Positions 34,811-44,196 of a DNA stretch of 64,000 nucleotides are shown here, piece by piece. Where the stretch lies: positions 992,001 through 1,056,000 of the forward strand of contig CP025776.1 in the NCBI GenBank assembly GCA_002886105.1, written 5' to 3'. How positions within the stretch are numbered: position 1 is the stretch's first letter; each line of letters opens with the position of its first letter. This DNA is from Enterobacter sp. EA-1. GTDB lineage: Bacteria; Pseudomonadota; Gammaproteobacteria; Enterobacterales; Enterobacteriaceae. Below the pieces are notes generated by a model. It had not been told where the DNA came from. It ran no database searches and saw only the letters and a list, made by a program, of their open reading frames with translations. The position numbers and the translations under genes were made by a program.

Positions 34811-35149
34811 ATGGGTAAACTAACGCTGCTATTGCTGGCTTTGCTGGTCTGGCTACAGTACTCGCTGTGGTTTGGCAAGAATGGTCTGCACGATTACGGC
34901 CGCGTCAGCGAAGATGTGGCGGCACAACAGGCGACTAACGCCAAATTAAAAGCGCGCAACGATCAGCTTTTCGCCGAAATTGACGATCTCAACGGCGGTC
35001 AGGGAAGCGATTGAGGAACGCGCACGCAACGAATTGACCATGACCAAACCGGGCGAAACATTCTATCGTCTGGTGCCGGACGCATCGAAACGCGCCGGGG
35101 GTCAACGCAAAACACGCAGAATTCACAAAATACACAAAACAGACCTTAA
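34811..35149 (+). CDS. ftsB: Cell division protein FtsB
   Basis: A bitopic divisome protein that forms the FtsQLB complex. [20 protein letters not shown] is the transmembrane helix, followed by the coiled coil [20 protein letters not shown] and [23 protein letters not shown] break near 35003 sits in CAGGGAAG. After DASKRA a G run at 35096-35101 makes the tail uncertain: one frame ends in a Q/N-rich tail ([14 protein letters not shown]) with TAA at 35147-35149, another runs to 35180. The first suits the E. coli ending in QNNR. Confidence 0.85.
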
Positions 35150-35167
35150 CAGTCCCGGGTTTACGAC

Positions 35168-35879
35168 ATGTCAGCAATGATACCGGACGTCTGTGCCGTG
35201 GTGCCGGCCGCCGGATTCGGCCGTCGCATGCAAACGGAATGTCCTAAGCAATATCTCTCCATTGGCGATAAAACGATCCTTGAGCATGCGGTTTCCGCGC
35301 TGCTCGTTAACCCGCGCGTTGGCCGGGTGATCATCGCCGTCAGCCCTGGTGACGAACGTTTCGCCAGCTTACCGCTCGCCCGGCATCCGCAGATCACCGT
35401 CGTGGACGGTGGCGCTGAACGTGCCGATTCCGTGCTCGCTGGCCTGAAAGCCGCCGCGGGCGCGCAGTGGGTGCTGGTGCATGACGCTGCGCGTCCTTGC
35501 CTGCATCAGGACGATTTAAACCGTCTGCTGCAACTGTGCGAAACCAGCCGCGTCGGCGGTATTCTCGCCGCACCCGTGCGCGACACCATGAAGCGCGCTG
35601 AGCACCGGGTAAAACCGCCATCGCCCATACGGTTGAACGTAATGATTTATGGCATGCGCTGACACCGCAGTTTTTTCCCGCTGGAACTCCTTCACGACTG
35701 CCTGATTCGGGCAGTGAATGAGGGGCTATCATCACCGATGAAGCCTCCGCGCTGGAACATTGTGGTTTTCACCCGGAACTGGTTGCCGGGCGTGCGGATA
35801 ATATTAAAGTCACCCGACCTGAAGATTTACGACTCGCAGAATTCTATCTGACCCATTCAGACCTCCGGAGAAAGCATAA
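35168..35879 (+). CDS. ispD: 2-C-methyl-D-erythritol 4-phosphate cytidylyltransferase
   Basis: Third enzyme of the MEP isoprenoid pathway. [20 protein letters not shown] holds the CTP-binding glycine/arginine/lysine motif; [10 protein letters not shown] and [12 protein letters not shown] are signature blocks. About 236 residues. Breaks at 35605, 35685 and 35725, and at 35863, where CTCCGGAG stands for CTCCAGGAG; corrected, the tail is SDLQEKA with TAA 35877-35879 overlapping the ispF start by one base. Confidence 0.93.
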
Positions 35880-36358
35880 TGCGCATTGGACACGGTTTTG
35901 ACGTACACGCGTTTGGCGGCGAAGGCCCGATTATCATCGGCGGCGTGCGCATTCCTTACGAAAAAGGCCTGTTGGCGCATTCCGATGGCGACGTCGCGCT
36001 GCATGCGCTGACAGACGCCCTGCTTGGCGCCGCGGCGCTGGGCGACATTGGTAAACTGTTCCCGGATACCGATCAGGCGTTTAAAGGCGCTGATAGCCGC
36101 GGGCTGCTGCGCGAAGCGTGGCGCCGCATCCAGCCAAAGGCTATACCCTTGGCAACGTCGATGTGACGATCATCGCCCGAGGCACCAAAAATGTTGCCGC
36201 ACATTCCTCAGATGCGCGTGTTTATTGCCGAAGATCTTGGCTGCCACATGGATGACGTCAACGTGAAAGCCACCACTACCGAGAAGCTTGGCTTTACCGG
36301 TCGTGGCGAAGGCATTGCCTGTGAAGCGGTGGCGCTGCTGGTTAAGGCGGCAAAATGA
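35879..36358 (+). CDS. ispF: 2-C-methyl-D-erythritol 2,4-cyclodiphosphate synthase
   Basis: Fifth enzyme of the MEP pathway. [13 protein letters not shown] gives the zinc ligands (DxH); [20 protein letters not shown] and [11 protein letters not shown] are signatures. 159 residues. Breaks near 36140 and 36176 (CCGAGG for CCAGG in AQAPKM). The stop overlaps the truD ATG (ATGA). IspD and IspF are translationally coupled here as in E. coli. Confidence 0.94.
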
Positions 36359-37401
36359 TCGATTTTGAGAACCTGACTGGTTGCACGGCAAGCCGGCAGC
36401 GACAGGCGTCTTAAAGGCCAACCCGGAAGATTTCGTGGTGGTGGAAGATCTCGGCTTTGGAGCCAGACGGCGAGGGCGAGCATGTTCTTGTACGTATTCT
36501 GAAAAACGGTTGTAACACGCGTTTTGTTGCCGATGCGCTGGCAAAATTCCTTAAAATTCCCGCGCGGGAAGTGAGTTTTGCCGGGCAGAAAGATAAACAT
36601 GCGGTCACGGAGCAGTGGTTGTGCGCCCGCGTGCCGGGTAATGTCATGCCGGATCTCAGCGCCTTTGAACTGGAAGGGTGCAAGGTGCTGGAGTATGCCC
36701 GCCATAAACGTAAGTTGCGCCTCGGCGCTTTGCAGGGCAATGCGTTCACGGTGGTATTGCGCGAGGTGAGCGATCGCGCGGATGTCGAATCGCGATTGCA
36801 GGCCATTACGGAACGCGGTGTGCCAAACTACTTTGGCGCTCAGCGCTTTGGTATTGGCGGCAGTAACGTTCAGGGCGCGCTGCGCTGGGCGCAGAGCAAT
36901 GCGCCGGTACGCGATCGCAACAAACGCAGTTTTTGGTTGTCGGCGGCCCGCAGTGCGTTGTTTAATCAAATGGTTAGCGAGCGTCTGAAAAAACGGACTT
37001 TAATCAAGTTGTTGACGGTGATGCGCTACAATTAGCGGGGCGCGGAAGCTGGTTCGTCGCAACCGATGACGAACGCGCTGAATTGCAGGCTCGTGTGGAT
37101 GCCAAAGCGTTAATGATCACCGCATCGCTGCCCGCAGCGGCGAATGGGATCGCAGCGCGAGGCGCTGGCTTTTGAGCAACACGCCATTGCCGACGCGCCG
37201 GAATTACAGGCGCTGCTGGTGCGGGAAAAAGTCGAGGCGGCGCGCCGCGCGATGCTGCTTTACCCGCAGTCGCTGCGCTGGAACTGGTGGGATGACGTTA
37301 CCGTCGAGTTACGTTTCTGGCTCCCGGCGGGAAGTTTTGCCACCAGTGTGGTCAGGGAACTTATCAACACATCGGGTGATTATGCGAATATTGCTGAGTA
37401 A
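36355..37401 (+). CDS. truD: tRNA pseudouridine-13 synthase
   Basis: Makes pseudouridine 13 in tRNA-Glu. About 348 residues. Blocks: [36 protein letters not shown] (catalytic aspartate), [16 protein letters not shown] and [20 protein letters not shown]. Breaks at 36375, 36460, 36990 and 37135. The C-terminal frame covers the surE ATG at 37382, an overlap of 20 bases. Confidence 0.93.
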
Positions 37402-38137
37402 CGATGACGGGGATCCATGCGCCGGGCATTCAGACGCTGGCAAAGGCTCTCCGGGAGTTTGCCGACGTACAGGTCGTCGCACCCGATCGTAACCGCAGCG
37501 GCGCGTCTAATTCGCTCACGCTTGAATCTTCGCTTCGCACCTTCACGTTTGATAACGGCGACATCGCCGTCCAGATGGGCACGCCGACAGACTGTGTCTA
37601 CCTTGGCGTGAATGCGCTGATGCGCCCGCGCCCGGATGTGGTCGTCTCCGGTATTAATGCCGGGCCGAACCTTGGTGATGATGTTATCTACTCCGGCACC
37701 GTTGCCGCTGCAATGGAAGGCCGCCATTTGGGATTCCCTGCGCTGGCGGTGTCGCTCAACGGGCATACCCATTATGCCACGGCTGCGGCCGTCACCTGCT
37801 CGATTCTGCGGGCGTTGAACCGTGAACCGCTGCGTACCGGGCGTATCCTGAATATCAATGTGCCGGATCTTCCGCTTGAGGAGATCAAAGGCATTCGCGT
37901 GACCCGCTGCGGTAGCCGCCATCCGGCCGATCAGGTGATTCCACAGCAGGATCCGCGTGGCAACACGCTGTACTGGATTGGTCCGCCGGGGGAGAAATGC
38001 GACGCCGGGCCGGATACCGATTTTGCCGCCATCGACGAAGGTTATGTGTCGGTGACGCCGCTGCATGTGGATTTAACCGCTTACAGCGCGCATGATGTGG
38101 TCTCGGGCTGGTTGGAGCGAGCCGGGGTGAACAGGCG

Positions 38138-38144
<7 letters not shown>
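37382..38144 (+). CDS. surE: 5'/3'-nucleotidase SurE
   Basis: A survival protein and nucleotidase/exopolyphosphatase. [10 protein letters not shown] starts the metal site; [17 protein letters not shown] and [20 protein letters not shown] are family signatures. About 253 residues. A single break near 37412 (GACGGGGATCCATGC). The last codons overlap pcm by 7 bases. Part of the surE-pcm-nlpD-rpoS stationary-phase cluster. Confidence 0.94.
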
Positions 38145-38820
<676 letters not shown>

Positions 38821-38874
38821 TGACGTTCACGGTTATTATTAAGTCATTGGTATCATACATATTGTTGGGGAAAA

Positions 38875-39999
38875 ATGAGCACGGGAAGCCCTAAATTCAC
38901 CGTAAGTCGTATTGCGGCATTGTCGCTGGTTTCACTTTGGCTGGCAGGGTGTTCAAATTCCACTAACGCGCCTGCGCCGGTGAGCTCGGTTGGCGGTAAC
39001 GCCGGCACAAGTTCCCATTCCGGTTCAGGAATGCTCATCACACCGCCGCCAAAAATTGGCACGGCATCGCAGCAGCAACCGACAATCCAGCCGGTTCAGC
39101 GCCAGAGCGTTCAGCCTGCGCAAATCCAACCGGTCGCGCAGCAGCCTGTGCAGACGGTGAACGGGCGCATTGTCTATAACCGCCAGTACGGCAACATTCC
39201 AAAAGGCAGCTATGCTGGCGGCAGCACTTACACCGTTAAACGTGGCGACACGCTGTTTTATATCGCGTGGATCACCGGGAACGATTTCCGTGATTTAGCG
39301 CAGCGCAACCATGTTGCTGCCCCGTATGGCACCGGAAGTCGGACAAACGCTACAGGTGGGCAATGCATCTGGTACGCCAATCACAGGCGGTAATGCAATA
39401 ACTCAGGCTGATGCATCAGCGCAAGGAATCGTCTCAAAACCTGCACAAAATTCAACCGTAGTGGTTGCTTCGAAACCGACAATTACGTATTCTGAAGATT
39501 CAGGTGAACAAAGTGCTAATAAAATGTTGCCCAACAATAAGCCTGCGACCGTGGTCACAGCGCCTGTTACGGCACCTTCTGTCAGCACTACCGAACCGAC
39601 TGTCAGCAGTACATCAACCAGTTCGCCAATCTCTGCATGGCGCTGGCCGACTGACGGCAAAGTTATCGACAACTTCTCTGCTACCGAAGGTGGCAATAAA
39701 GGGTCGATATCTCGGGTAGCAAAGGACAGGCTATTGTCGCGACCGCAGATGGGCGCGTCGTTTATGCCGGTAACGCGCTGCGCGGTTACGGGAATCTCAT
39801 CATTATTAAACATAACGATGATTACCTGAGTGCCTACGCCCATAACGATACGATGCTGGTCCGGGAACAACAAGAAGTTAAGGCGGGGCAGAAAATAGCT
39901 ACCATGGGTAGCACCGGCACCAGTTCTACACGCTTGCATTTTGAAATTCGTTACAAGGGGAAATCCGTAAACCCGCTGCGTTATTTGCCGCAGCGATGA
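38875..39999 (+). CDS. nlpD: Murein hydrolase activator lipoprotein NlpD
   Basis: An outer-membrane lipoprotein that activates AmiC at the septum. [26 protein letters not shown] has lipobox LAGC. A Q/P-rich linker follows, then LysM ([19 protein letters not shown]), a Ser/Thr/Pro-rich linker, and a degenerate M23 domain with [20 protein letters not shown] and [23 protein letters not shown] (in two parts). The M23 domain lacks the full zinc ligand set, as in NlpD. Breaks at 39330 and 39707. About 374 residues. In E. coli the main rpoS promoter lies inside this gene. Confidence 0.93.
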
Positions 40000-40123
40000 A
40001 TCGGTGCAAAGTGGTTGAAGCACTCCCCATTTGAGCCGTTGCAGCATGCGCAGATGCCGCTGCAATGGGCACAGTGATGAGTGTTCCGGTGCTTTGCCCA
40101 GGATCACGGGTAGGAGCCACCTT

Positions 40124-41119
40124 ATGAGTCAGAATACGCTGAAAGTTCATGATTTAAAATGAAGATGCGGAATTTGATGAGAACGGAGCAGAGGTTTTTG
40201 ACGAGAAAGCCTTAGTAGAAGAGGAACCCAGTGATAACGACTGGCTGAAGAGGAGCTGTTATCGCAGGGTGCTACCCAGCGTGTTTTAGACGCAACTCAG
40301 CTATACCTTGGGGAAATCGGGTATTCCCCGCTATTGACGGCCGAAGAAGAAGTCTATTTCGCACGCCGTGCATTACGAGGTGACGTAGCCTCCCGCCGTC
40401 GCATGATTGAAAGTAACCTGCGTCTGGTGGTGAAGATTGCCCGTCGTTACAGCAATCGTGGTCTGGCGCTGCTGGATCTGATTGAAGAGGGTAACCCTGG
40501 GGTTGATCCGCGCTGTTGAGAAATTTGACCCGGAACGTGGGTTCCGTTTCTCGACTTACGCCACTTGGTGGATCCGTCAGACCATTGAACGGGCGATCAT
40601 GAATCAAACCCGTACCATTCGTCTGCCGATTCACATTGTAAAAGAGCTGAACGTTTATCTGCGCACCGCGCGTGAGTTGTCCCATAAGCTGGACCACGAA
40701 CCGAGTGCGGAAGAGATTGCCGAACAGCTTGATAAACCTGTTGATGATGTCAGCCGTATGCTGCGTCTCAACGAGCGCATTACCTCAGTTGATACACCGC
40801 TGGGCGGTGATTCTGAAAAAGCGCTGCTGGATATCCCTCGGCCGATGAGAAAGATAACGGCCCGGAAGACACCACGCAGGACGATGATATGAAACAGAGC
40901 ATCGTCAAATGGCTGTTCGAACTGAACGCCAAACAGCGTGAAGTGCTGGCGCGTCGTTTCGGTCTGCTGGGCTATGAAGCTGCGACACTCGAAGATGTGG
41001 GCCGCGAGATTGGCCTCACCCGTGAACGAGTTCGCCAGATTCAGGTTGAAGGTCTGCGTCGTTTGCGCGAAATCCTGCAAATGCAAGGGCTGAATATCGA
41101 AGCGCTGTTCCGCGAATAA
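40124..41119 (+). CDS. rpoS: RNA polymerase sigma factor RpoS (sigma-38)
   Basis: The general stress and stationary-phase sigma factor, 330 residues. [20 protein letters not shown] after removal of one extra A (40155); region 1.2 [19 protein letters not shown]; region 2 [20 protein letters not shown] and [19 protein letters not shown]; region 3 [16 protein letters not shown]; region 4 [20 protein letters not shown]. Breaks at 40240 (CCTGG), 40495 (CCTGG), 40837 (CCCTCGG for CCTGG) and about 40855. The stop TAA and terminator are convergent with the MarR gene. RpoS is often mutated in natural isolates, but the breaks here match the window-wide error pattern. Confidence 0.95.
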
Positions 41120-41135
41120 GCACCCATTCAAGCCA

Positions 41136-41166
41136 AAAAGGCCGGTCGCAGATGACACGGCCTTTT
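41136..41166. terminator. Terminator between rpoS and the MarR-family gene
   Basis: AAAAGGCCG ... CGGCCTTTT, A-rich on one side and T-rich on the other, between convergent genes; works for both strands. Confidence 0.8.
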
Positions 41167-41177
41167 CATTTCTGGCA

Positions 41178-41588
41178 TTACGCTTTTGCCATCATTTTCC
41201 TGATGAGCAGCGAAAAAGCCTGTCGCTCCTCAGCGGTAAGTCGACCTAAAAACGCCTCGTCCACATCGTTGCCAACAGGAATGCTGGCCGCCAGCAGCGC
41301 TTCGCCTTCTTCCGTCAGGTAAACAAACCGTCGGCGCTTATCTGCCGGATCGCTTTCCCGACGCACCAGCCCACGGTTTTCCATGCGACTGAGCATCTCC
41401 GCCAGCGTCGCTTTTGTGCTGACCGCAGCTTCCGTCAATATCACCTGTTCAATCCCCGGATGTTCGGCAATGGAGCGTAACACCGAATACTGCGGCTTTG
41501 TCAGCGTCGGCAATGCTTGCTGCCATTGCGCTGTATGCTGCTGAAAAAGCTGGCGTAACAGGTGAAACGCTTCGTTTCTTAATTCCAT
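41178..41588 (-). CDS. MarR-family transcriptional regulator of the ecd operon
   Basis: About 136 residues, intact. TLTKPQYSVLRSIAEHPGIE starts the winged helix; EAAVSTKATLAEMLSRMENR is the recognition helix and RRESDPADKRRRFVYLTEEG the wing with its D-x-R motif. ATG 41588 is preferred over GTG 41594 because GGAG lies 5 bases upstream of it. Divergent from ecdBCD with a palindromic site between; MarR regulators next to phenolic-acid decarboxylases usually act as phenolic-responsive repressors. The regulatory role is inferred from position. Confidence 0.82.
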   Translation of the reverse strand: MELRNEAFHLLRQLFQQHTAQWQQALPTLTKPQYSVLRSIAEHPGIEQVILTEAAVSTKATLAEMLSRMENRGLVRRESDPADKRRRFVYLTEEGEALLAASIPVGNDVDEAFLGRLTAEERQAFSLLIRKMMAKA

Positions 41589-41721
41589 GGGCACTCCACA
41601 TCATGATCTTCTTTCTATCATAGCGGCTTCCGCGCCGCTTTATAACGCCTCTGTTTTTAACCTTTTATGCGGCTAACACTGTGACTCTCTTGTCAGTCTG
41701 TTAGGGCAGGCGTACGTTATT

Positions 41722-41744
41722 TGCATAATGTTCGTGTACGAACA
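41722..41744 (+). promoter_or_regulatory. ecd promoter -10 and palindromic MarR operator
   Basis: GCATAAT (41723-41729) looks like a -10 element and is followed at once by TGTTCGT-GT-ACGAACA (41729-41744), with perfect 7-base arms. It lies 14 bases before the ecdB ATG and within the regulator/ecdB divergent gap. Dyads of this size are typical MarR operators; this one would block promoter clearance. Confidence 0.6.
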
Positions 41745-41758
41745 AAATGGAGTGCCAG

Positions 41759-42357
41759 ATGAAACTGATTGTAGGAGTGACCGGCGCAACGGGCGCGCCA
41801 TTAGCCGTGGCGCTATTGCAGGCATTGCAGGCGATGCCGGACGTCGAAAGCCATCTGGTGATGTCGAAATGGGCGAAAACCACCCTTGAGCTGGAAACGC
41901 CTTATCGCGCACGCGATGTCGCCACGCTGGCGGACTACTGCCATAACCCGGCGGACCCCGAGGGCGGCCACGATCTCATCCGGATCTTTCCACACCGACG
42001 GCATGATCATTATCCCCTGCAGTTATGAAAACGCTGGCTGGCATTCGCGCGGGTTATGCCGAAGGGGCTGGTAGGGCGCGCCGCCGATGTGGTGCTGAAA
42101 GAGGGGCGCAAGCTGGTGCTGGTCCCGCGCGAAATGCCGCTGAGCACCATCCATCTGGAAAACATGCTTGCGCTGTCCCGACTCGGCGTCGCCATGGTTC
42201 CGCCGATGCCCGCGTATTACAACCACCCGCAGACGGTTGAAGACATCACGCTGCATATTGTTGCGCGCGTGCTGGATCAGTTTGGTCTGTCGCTGCCGCA
42301 AGCCAAACGTTGGGGCGGCTTGCAGGCGGCACAGAATTTTCACAGGAGAATGCATAA
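41759..42357 (+). CDS. ecdB: UbiX-like flavin prenyltransferase (EcdB/Pad1 type)
   Basis: Makes prenylated FMN, the cofactor of UbiD-type decarboxylases. MKLIVGVTGATGAPLAVALL holds the FMN-binding G-x-T/S-G-x motif; DVVLKEGRKLVLVPREMPLS and AMVPPMPAYYNHP are UbiX signatures. About 197 residues. Breaks near 41955, 42027 and 42340 (T run); corrected, the tail reads FSQENA with TAA 42355-42357 overlapping the ecdC ATG. GGAG precedes ATG 41759. Confidence 0.9.
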
Positions 42358-43789
42358 TGGCTTTTGATGATTTGCGTGGTTTTTAAACGCGCTGGAAGAC
42401 CGAGGGGCAACTGCTCAGGATCGGTGAAGAGGTCAATGCCGAGCCGGATCTGGCCGCCGCTGCGAACGCGACAGGCCGCATCGGCGAAGGCGCACCCGCA
42501 CTGTGGTTCGATAATATTCGCGGTTTTGTGGATGCCCGCATAGCCATGAATACCATCGGTTCGTGGCAAAACCATGCGATTTCCATGGGGCTACCGCCGA
42601 ATACGCCCGTGAAGCAGCAGATTGATGAATTTATTCGCCGTTGGGATACCTTCCCGGTTGCGCCGGAACGCCGCGACAATCCCCCCACGGGCGGAGAACA
42701 GCGTTGACGGTGACGACATCAACTTGTTCGATATTCTGCCGCTGTTTCGCCTCAACGATGGCGATGGCGGATTTTACCTCGATAAAGCCTGCGTGGTTTC
42801 TCGCGACCCGACCGATCCTGAACACTTTGGTAAACAGAACGTCGGCATTTACCGCATGGAAGTGAAAGGCAAACGCAAACTTGGTTTGCAACCGGTGCCG
42901 ATGCATGACATTGCGCTGCACCTGCATAAAGCGGAAGAGCGCGGCGAAGATTTACCGATTGTGATTTCGCTGGGTAATGAACCGATTATCACGCTGATGG
43001 GCGCAACGCCGCTGAAATACGATCAATCGGAATATGAAATGGCGGGCGCGCTACGTGAAAAAGCGTATCCGATTGCCACCGCGCCGCTGACGGGCTTCGA
43101 TGTGCCGTGGGGTTCAGAAGTGATCCTCGAAGGGGTAATTGAAGGGCGTAAGCGTGAAATCGAAGGGCCGTTTGGTGAGTTCACCGGGCACTATTCCGGC
43201 GGGCGCAATATGACCGTGGTGCGCATTGATAAAGTCTCTTACCGCAACCAGCCGATTTTTGAATCGCTCTATCTCGGCATGCCCTCGGACAGAGATTGAT
43301 TATCTGATTGGGCCCGCCACCTGTGTTCCTCTGTATCAGCAACTGAAAGCCGAGTTTCCGGAAGTCCGGTGCGGTGAATGCCATGTACACCCACGGGCTG
43401 CTGGCCATCATCTCCACGAAAAAACGCTACGGCGGTTTTGCCCCGAGCCGTTGGGCTGCGCGCCATGACCACGCCGCACGGATTGGGCTATGTGAAGATG
43501 GTGATCATGGTGGATGAAGATGTCGATCCGTTTAACTTACCGCAGGTGATGTGGGCACTGTCATCGAAAGTGAACCCGGCAGGCGATCTGGTGCAGTTGC
43601 CGAATATGTCGGTACTGGAGCTGGATCCGGGATCCAGCCCGGCGGGGATCACCGACAAACTGATTATCGATGCCACGACGCCGGTCGCACCGGATAACCG
43701 CGGTCACTACAGCCAGCCGGTGCGCGACTTGCCGGAGACCAAAGCCCTGGACCGAAAAACTGACCGCCATGCTGGCGAATCGTCGATAA
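42357..43789 (+). CDS. ecdC: UbiD-family hydroxyarylic acid decarboxylase catalytic subunit
   Basis: A non-oxidative decarboxylase of 4-hydroxybenzoate-type acids using prenyl-FMN. About 475 residues. Blocks: IGSWQNHAISMGLPPNTPVK, NVGIYRMEVKGKRKLGLQP, GALREKAYPIATAPLTGFDV, GPFGEFTGHYSGGRNMTVVR and MVDEDVDPFNLPQVMWALS. The glutamates in this last part and in EFTGHYSGG are typical UbiD residues. Breaks at 42385, 42685, 43287, 43372, 43415 and about 43750. ATG overlaps the ecdB stop (TAATG). Also known as shdC/bsdC-like. Confidence 0.9.
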
Positions 43790-43799
43790 GGAGCGAATT

Positions 43800-44028
43800 A
43801 TGATATGCCCACGTTGTGCCGATGAGCAGATTGAAGTGATGGCGACCTCGCCAGTGAAAGGGGTCTGGACGGTTTATCAGTGCCAGCACTGTTTATATAC
43901 CTCGGCGCGACACTGAACCGCTGCGCCGCACCAGCCGTGAACACTACCCGGAAGCGTTTCGTATGACGCAGCAGGATATTGATAACGCGCCACAAGTCCC
44001 GACCATTCCACCGCTATTGGCGAAATGA
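43800..44028 (+). CDS. ecdD: Small subunit of hydroxyarylic acid decarboxylase
   Basis: About 75 residues. Two C-x2-C pairs (MICPRCADEQ and YQCQHC) suggest a small zinc ribbon. After correcting a CCTCGG at 43889 the middle reads CLYTWRDTEPLRRTSREHYP, the family signature of EcdD/BsdD. It is required with the catalytic subunit in related systems. Stop TGA 44026-44028. Confidence 0.88.
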
Positions 44029-44037
44029 GGGCACGAG

Positions 44038-44192
44038 TTTTCCCCCTCTCCCTATGGGAGAGGGCCGGGGAGAGGGCACGAGTTTCTCCCTCTCCTGTGG
44101 GAGGGCACGGTTTTTCCCCTCTCCCAGTGGGAGAGGGCCGGGGTAAGGCTCAGGTTTTCTCCCTCTCCCACTGGGAGAGGGCCGGGGTGAGG
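44038..44192. repeat. Cluster of four palindromic CCCTCTCCC repeats
   Basis: Four head-to-tail units of a palindrome (CCCTCTCCC, 3-5 base loop, GGGAGAGGG, then CCGGGGTGAGG-like tail) fill the gap between the ends of ecdD and mutS at about 44042, 44085, 44115 and 44158. Unit 2 is shorter and lacks GCC. The same element occurs once at 22748. Likely a REP-like dispersed repeat able to form hairpins in both convergent transcripts. Confidence 0.85.
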
Positions 44193-44196
44193 CAAC

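Noticed and set aside
36208-36969. Minus-strand open frame opposite ispF/truD
   Set aside because: Shadow frame in GC-rich coding DNA; both plus-strand genes are conserved.
37380-38066. Minus-strand open frame opposite surE
   Set aside because: Fully covered by surE with its signature motifs; no independent support.
44038-44192. CRISPR-like array before mutS
   Set aside because: Units are back-to-back palindromes with very short, irregular gaps, not repeats with unique spacers.
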